Assembly: GCA_940671915.1 (NCBI GenBank)
Contig: CALNVZ010003426.1
Location: 5,028,911 to 5,092,910 of the forward strand
Origin: Paracentrotus lividus
Lineage: Eukaryota > Echinodermata > Echinoidea > Camarodonta > Echinidae
Length of the DNA: 64,000 nt
Direction of reading: 5' to 3'
Shown: one piece after another, positions 58,258 to 64,000 of the stretch
Numbering within the stretch: position 1 is the stretch's first letter
Layout: every line of letters begins with the position of its first letter
Position numbers and translations under genes: made by a program
The notes under the pieces: model-generated
Databases searched by the model: none
What the model was told of the DNA's origin: nothing
The model's input: only the letters and a program-made list of their open reading frames with translations

Positions 58258-61200
58258 TCATCTATCTGCTCCTGTCCTGCTGTCACCCTGTGAATCTTTT
58301 GAGTAGAGGTCGGTCAGCTTCTGGCAATATTCCAGTTCCTCCTGAAAAATGAAAATAACAAAACAAGAACAATCACAATGACGTTCTGGTATGACCAGAA
58401 ACAGACACAAAAGTGCTAATAGGCCTACATAACTATCAATTTTATTGATTTATTTTCAGTTCAAACAAAATATCAGAGTGGCCACTTCCGAATGCAAGCT
58501 CTGCGGGGGGCAAAGATTTGATATGGGGGGGGGGGGCAAACCAGAAATGTTCTAATTTTAACATGTATATCAAGTATTTGTCAAAAAATAGGTGACTTGG
58601 GAAACCTTATCACAAAAACAATAATACAATATTTACAATTTTATAACAATATTCATGAGAACAAAAAAAAATCAGTAATACTATTTAAAACCATTTCAGA
58701 TATTCTATTGAACATGCATGAAGGAACATGATATAGACAATGCATTTTAGATTTGCTAATGGCAAGAATTAGCATGTTAATTTTTTTTTTCTGAAATGAA
58801 TGATAAAAGAGAGAGAAAAGGAAAGAATTGGGGCAAATTAGAAATGAAAATATTGATGAAAGAGACTAGAAGGTTGACTTAAAATTTCACTTACCAAATA
58901 CTCTTCCTTTCCATTCAGCTCCTTCATGCGTTCAGCAAGAAAAGCTCTGAAGTTCAGATCGGGATGTAACGAGTCGGCATGGCAACCATCATGCTGGGAT
59001 ACGAGATGAAGAATAGCTGACATGACATGCTCATGATACATCTTGTGTTCAGTGTGGAGAAGAGAGATCAGCTGCTGGACCATACCCATATTGTGTAAGG
59101 TTTCTGAAAGGAAAAACAAGATAGTTGTGACCTTATTGAACCTTGATCTTTGACTTACATACTCTAAAATATACACAGATCATCCTCCTATGGTGATACA
59201 TACTATGGGCAATTCCACGTTACTCACGTTACACTTTTTAGGTGCCTTTGCATGTTGTAAGTGTCATAGTTTTTGTTTTGAAAGGTTTGACAGCCTTTCT
59301 GTTCTATACTAGATGCCCAAGTCTTTGGTCTATCTTGCAACATTAATAGAATTTTCCTACATACATCTGTTCAGAAAATAATGATGAAAAACTTTCGTTA
59401 CTCACGTTACATTTTTAACGTGAGTAACGAAAGTTTTTCATCATTATTTTCTGAACAGATGTATGTAGGAAAATTCTATTAATGTTGCAAGATAGACCAA
59501 AGACTTGGGCATCTAGTATAGAACAGAAAGGCTGTCAAACCTTTCAAAACAAAAACTATGACACTTACAACATGCAAAGGCACCTAAAAAGTGTAACGTG
59601 AGTAACGTGGAATTGCCCCTATACATAAGTTGAGGTGTGCATCTCAAGTAGTTCTCAAGATATTGCAATAATGAGCTCCATTCATTAATTGAAATTTTGT
59701 AAGTTGACCTAGCTGTGACCCTTAACCTTTGAGCTGTGACCCTGAACCTTTGACCTATGCACACATGCTCATGGTACATCTTATGTTCAGTGTGTAGGAG
59801 GGAGATCAGCTGCTGCACCATACCCATATTGCGTAAGGTTTCTGAGAGGAAAAAGCAAATAATGAGTTGACATCTGTAACCCTTGACCTTTGACATTCAC
59901 ACTGTAAAATCTAATCAGATCATCTTCCTATGGTGATACATACTATCCTTAATTTGAAGGGATTCTTGAGATATTGCAATGATGAGCTCAATACATTTAT
60001 TGAATTTCATAACAGAGGGAACCTAAATTACTGACAAAGAAAATTACTTCAGAGGCAATAAGTTAAAACAATACTTGAATTAGAACAGAATAAATGTAAA
60101 TAATCACTGAAATCTTTAAATTGAAAGAATAATGTAAAATCACTATTCATAAGTACTAATAAATTATTATTAACATCATAGATTTCAAGAACCTATGGGA
60201 TCACCATGCATTAGAAATGCTCTGGTGTTTTCAAGTTAGAGTATAAGAGCTGGGAATTGGACAGGCTATCCCTTGACTGACTACCTGGCGATGAACCAAA
60301 AAAGGATGATTTCACAAAAATCTGAGAAACAAAATTTTAACAGCCCAGTAACTATGTAGGGAAAAAAAATGAAACACTAATGTTGCCAATTTGAAGAAGA
60401 AATAAACCTTACCATTGAATTTGGGTTGTTCCCATACGAGTGCACTGAGAAGGAAAGCAGCTTTGATTTGTAGTTTCTCAACATCACTCTGCATGGCTCT
60501 CATGAGTGACGAGAATCCATCTTCTCTTACTAGGGAATCTTGGGCTAATTCATTGTCTCTTACCAAACCTGAAAGAAGATTGATGAAGATTTGTAAGAAA
60601 TCTGGTATTTCAAAGACAAGTATTTCACAGACAAGTCCCAAGCCCCATGCTGGGGAGTCTAGGGCTAACTCATTGTCCAAACCTGAAAGAGAATTGAGAT
60701 TTTTAAATGATGTATTTCATGGACTAAGAAGGAAAGCAGCTTTGATTTGTAGTTTCTCAACATCACTCTGCATGGCTCTCAAGAAGCCATCTTCTCTTAC
60801 AAGGGAATCTACGGCTAACTCATTGTCTCGTACCAAACCTGAAAGAAAATCAAAGAAGATTTGTAAGAAATCTGACACTGTAATCGTGGAAATATTCGTG
60901 GGACATTAATTTTTGTGGATTTCGCACTAAGATCGGCAGGTGCGAATTTAAAAACGTGCGAATACATGAGCATGCTTTTTTTATGCATGTATTGGGTGCA
61001 TTCAATTGCGTGCTTACTAAAATGCAGCACGAATTCAAGAACCTGTGAACGTTCTTTGAAGCCCCTCAGCGCGAAAAATTAATCGCGCGAAAATAACAGC
61101 GAATACAGTATTTCAAGGGCCATTAAGTCTTGGGCTAACTCATTATCTCGTACTAAATCTGAAAGGAAATCAAGGAAGATTTGTAAGAAATCTGGGGTTT

Positions 61201-63056
61201 TTCAAGGACCAAGACGTCTTGGGCTAACTCATTGTCTCGTACTAAACCTGAAAGAAAAGCACTGACAATTTGTAAGAAATCTTTCATTTAGAGGGCAAGT
61301 TCAAGACCCCCATGCAATACTAACTCATTGTCTTGTACCAAACCTGAAACGGAATCAAGAAACATTTCAATTCAGTCTCTATTTGAATTCATATAAAATA
61401 CAAACAAGCATTATCATACGCATTACAAGATAAAATACAAGGCATAATAAATGACAAATTCATATAAAATAAGAAAAACAAAAAGGGCCATCATTAAAAG
61501 CCAAGAAAGGCTTGACAGATTGATGGTCCGAAAGTAAATGACTATAATAATTGTAATTTGTAAGGAATCTGGTATTTCAAGAGCAAAGAAGTCTTCAGCT
61601 AACTCGTTGACTCATTCTAAGCCTAGAAGACAATCAATAAAGATTTGTAAGAAATCTGATGTTTCAAGGGCAAGTCCAAGGCCCCCATTAGAAAGAAACT
61701 TGGGCTAACTCATTGTCTCGTACCAAACCTGAAAGGCAATCAAGGAAGATTTGTAAGGAATGGACAATCAAATAATTTGTAATATCATTAGCTAAGTTTG
61801 AACAAGGAAAATGCCAAGTGTGGTCTAGCCTGCATCCCACGATCATTCCAAACAACACCCTTTAATTTTATGGTAGTTCTACACCTTACCAAAGAAAAGT
61901 TCATTTTCTTCTGACTGGTTATCTTTAGGCCCTACATCTAAACTTGCACACCAAATTATTAAAACAGTCAGAATGATCAGAATGGTTGTTTCAAACTTAC
62001 ATGATATTGCATAAAGAGCTTTGACTCTGACTTGATAAGCTTTGTCATCATCTAACAATCGAAGAAACAGTTTGAGACAGTCCCGTTCAGCCATAGCATT
62101 CTGATTGACAGGGTTGTTCTGTACAGTCATAGCAAGCAGGTCTAATGCTCGCCACCTGACCTCTGAACTGCCGTTACGACACAAATCCATGGCAACGGTG
62201 ACTCCACCCACTTTCAGAAAATCTGCAGGGAAGGAGTGAAGAATGAAGGCATGATGGTAAGACAGAGGCTTCAGGTGGGTTTTTTTTATTCTGAGTCACT
62301 GAAATAGCGATCATAACCCTCTTTATTTTCTGTTTGAAGAATTTTTTTTTCTTTCATTCTTAACCTTTCTAATATCAGGTTTTATCTGATAAATGTAAAA
62401 GGGACAGTAACATAGAAACAGATTGATGAAAGTATGAGGAAGAATAGATATGAACAAACAGAACGATTGTTTGTTTTGGGGAACCGACAAATGCTCTGAT
62501 GACATTTGATCCAGGTTATTTTTTTTGTCCGATATGGTTTTTACGTACAGTTTATGATAGGTACATGTATAGTATTTGGTCTGTGACTGAATTAGCTATT
62601 CGCTTAGTAAAGTTTCGGATTGATTGCGGAGCAATTGTCAACAGAGGAAATGTCATAGACCCTTTATTTTAGCTGACTGCTATTCTTATGAATTCACGGG
62701 AATCTACTGCTTTGAGACATATGCAAAGGATTTGGTATAGAGGATAAATGCCTTAGTAAAGGACACTACCTCATCGACATTACCACTAAAAATTGCTCTA
62801 TAGCAACTGTGTTGATGTTTTACATTTTGAATTGAATGAACACAAATTGAATGCATTGGTTGAAAGAGACGTTACCTTGAGCATTGTCTATGGTCTCACA
62901 GAGATCCAAAAGATATTCTAGATGTTCCTCCATTTCTTCCTGATCTTCTTCCGTCTCAGAATCTTGAATCCTCTTCAAGGCTTCCACATGACCTTTCATC
63001 TCTTTGACTTCATCTCGCAGCATGTCGGTGAAGACTTTGTTCAGAAACTCCTTTTT
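58258..63056 (-). CDS. HSPBP1: Hsp70-binding protein 1 / Fes1-type nucleotide-exchange factor (5' end beyond window)
   Basis: Exons in transcription order: 63056-62876, 62222-62001, 60568-60413, 59103-58895, 58341-58258; all junctions are in phase. Together they give about 283 residues matching HSPBP1 apart from its N-terminus. HSPBP1 is an armadillo-repeat cytosolic factor that clamps the Hsp70 ATPase lobe and promotes ADP release. Landmarks: LLDLCETIDNAQDF (vertebrate LLADLCENMDNAADF), EVRWRALDLLAM, RLLDDDKAYQVRVKALYAISC, DGFSSLMRAMQ, NMGMVQQLISLLHTEH, and the C-terminus EEYLEELEYCQKL ending GADR. The first visible exon starts in phase 0 with KKEFLNKVF, so an upstream exon is needed, to the right of 64000. 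Three of the five exons have extra truncated copies upstream of them. Confidence 0.92.
59206..59619. mobile_element. Near-perfect 414-bp hairpin element in an HSPBP1 intron
   Basis: Arms 59206-59408 and 59417-59619, 203 nt each, are complementary at every position except the outermost base, around an 8-nt loop. Outer ends are [T/G]GGGCAATTCC flanked by TA. The duplicated intron at about 59925-59945 (GATACATACTATCC) shows the site without the insert. No coding capacity. Confidence 0.93.
59762..59841 (-). pseudogene. Truncated copy of HSPBP1 exon 59103-58895
   Basis: On the minus strand an intact-looking acceptor is followed by NMGMVQQLISLLHTEH and KMYHEHV, then the match ends at the same place as the copied segment; no donor. 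Intron sequence on both sides is duplicated as well. It lies upstream of the intact exon in the direction of transcription. Confidence 0.92.
60573..61760 (-). pseudogene. Seven truncated copies of HSPBP1 exon 60568-60413
   Basis: Acceptor-side ends lie at 60682, 60838, 61158, 61247, 61343, 61622 and 61728. Each keeps the CTTTCAG-type acceptor and the first ~30-45 bases of the exon (LVRDNELA and variants), except the one ending at 60838, which retains about 115 bases, including the stretch for LRAMQSDVEKLQIKAAFLLS. Each is accompanied by the same intron phrase GAAGATTTGTAAGAAATCTG. The copies form an irregular tandem array with a unit of roughly 80-290 bp. Confidence 0.9.
60876..61108. mobile_element. 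MITE inserted in the HSPBP1 partial-exon array
   Basis: Ends resemble ACTGTAATCGTGGAAATATTCG and CGCGAAAATAACAGCGAATACAGT, followed by TA. The interior has GCGAATTTAAAAACGTGCGAA. It interrupts one repeat unit; other units show the phrase AAATCTGGTATTTCAA without it. Confidence 0.75.
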
Positions 63057-63151
63057 CTGAAAGATGAAGTAAAAAAAATACAGTTTTAGTTGTGCAAGTT
63101 CCTATAAACGATATTTCAGAATCTTTCTTCAAAATATCTGATAGTTATAAC

Positions 63152-63537
63152 ATGAACTTTCATCTCTTGACTTCATCTCTTAGCATGTCAGTGAAGACTT
63201 TGTTCAGAAAATCCTTTTTCTGAATGTCGAAGGAAAAAAAATTCAGTTTTGTCCTGTAAGTTCCTATGATTTGAAACATTGTAAACAGTATTTCAGAACC
63301 GTTTTCGAAATATCTGATAGGTACAAATGTGAAACTTCATCTCTTAGCATGTCAGACAAGACCTTGTTAAGAAACTCCTTTTTCTGAAAGATGAAGGGGG
63401 AAAACCCAGTTTTACTCTTGTAAATTCCAATGATTTTAAAGGTTATAAACAATATTTCTTCAAAATAAATGACAGTTACAAATATGAAATTCATCATTTA
63501 GCATGTCAGTGAAGACTTTGTTCAGAAGCTTGTATTT
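63152..63537 (-). pseudogene. Three truncated copies of HSPBP1 exon 63056-62876
   Basis: Acceptor-side ends at 63219, 63383 and 63537. Each repeats TTTCAG-like acceptor sequence and the first ~45-70 bases of the exon (KKEFLNKVLSDMLRDEV in the second). All are upstream of the intact exon, in a ~160-bp tandem arrangement that includes intron sequence such as CAATATTTC/CAGTATTTCAGAA. Confidence 0.9.
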
Positions 63538-64000
63538 CTGGAAGGCGGATATGGGAAAAGAATCTTTTTTTTTAGTTTCCTATGATCCAATGTGAATCTA
63601 AAAATTGATCCAATGTGAATCTAAATATATGACATTGTAAAAATATTTTGTATAATTTTTCATAAATATATATTTGCAAACATGAACTTTGCCATAGATC
63701 TATAAAAGGCCAAATGAAGATCATAAATTAAAATCAAGCATAATTATCAAAAATAAAATCCATATCTTATCATTATCAAATCAAAGTAATATGAATGAAG
63801 AGAATCATTGATCTTAAATATTCTAAATTCAGCGGATAATGGGTATTACATGTAAGTTTGATCTGATATTTCTGTGACAATTCATTTTCCACATCTTAAA
63901 TCTTTTGCCTCTTATCTACATGTACATGGGTAAATTGCCACTAGGTCTAAACCCACTCTGACTAACACCACTTGGTCACTTTGTAACAAACTGGTAATAG
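63538..64000. other. HSPBP1 upstream intron and start of a GGTCTAA palindromic repeat
   Basis: No exon seen. AT-rich with a short direct repeat (GATCCAATGTGAATCTAAA twice at about 63585-63625). From about 63938 the TAGGTCTAAACCCACTCTGACTAAC phrasing marks a fourth copy of the family at 19608, cut by the window edge. Confidence 0.6.

Noticed and set aside
12247-63537. Partial exon copies as merged haplotypes from a heterozygous assembly
   Set aside because: Not excluded, but copies end abruptly inside exons, reach seven in one intron, differ in age and carry their own mobile-element insertions, which fits true tandem duplications better.

Overview
The window is animal nuclear DNA: long introns with GT-AG ends, AT-rich intergenic sequence and very many short inverted-repeat transposons. 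Four protein genes were assembled by hand from exon, phase and motif matching. The gene content (APIP, a TIF1-family TRIM, HSPBP1, a single-finger zinc protein) and the repeat types suggest a marine invertebrate deuterostome, most likely an echinoderm such as a sea urchin. That assignment is inference; no species marker was seen.

Layout. 1-2.97 kb: upstream DNA with microsatellites and one small inverted-repeat element. 2.97-6.0 kb (+): a two-exon zinc-finger gene. 8.9-17.0 kb (+): APIP, the methylthioribulose-1-phosphate dehydratase of methionine salvage, with its N-terminal exon not found. 17-24.6 kb: APIP 3' flank, minisatellites, MITEs, a LINE fragment, and a tandemly duplicated module just upstream of the next gene. 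24.6-44.1 kb (+): a TIF1-family gene (TRIM24/TRIM33 type), complete in 15 coding exons for about 1241 residues (RING, two B-boxes, coiled coil, Q-rich linker, PHD, bromodomain). 44.1-48.7 kb: its 3' flank. 48.8-55.5 kb: a pyrimidine-rich ~60-bp satellite with a small inverted outlier and a 25-N gap. 55.5-58.3 kb: 3' flank of the next gene. 58.3-63.1 kb (-): HSPBP1, the Hsp70 nucleotide-exchange factor, running off the right edge.

Two observations stand out. First, the TIF1 gene carries, between coiled coil and PHD finger, four consecutive phase-0 exons encoding about 159 residues that align by eye along their whole length with the MED25/PTOV activator-interaction (ACID) domain. I know of no TIF1 protein with this domain; it would link a chromatin-reading TRIM to activator or Mediator-type contacts. 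Second, nine exons in three genes each have one or more extra, truncated copies in the adjacent intron, about 19 in all. Almost all copies keep the splice acceptor and the 5' part of the exon and lie upstream of the intact exon. Tandem duplications of noncoding DNA are also frequent here, so this looks like the trace of a duplication-prone genome hitting exon edges. Several mobile elements sit inside one copy only, so the other copy serves as a ready-made empty site.

The genes are separately transcribed and no shared pathway is evident. No virus-derived element was recognised.
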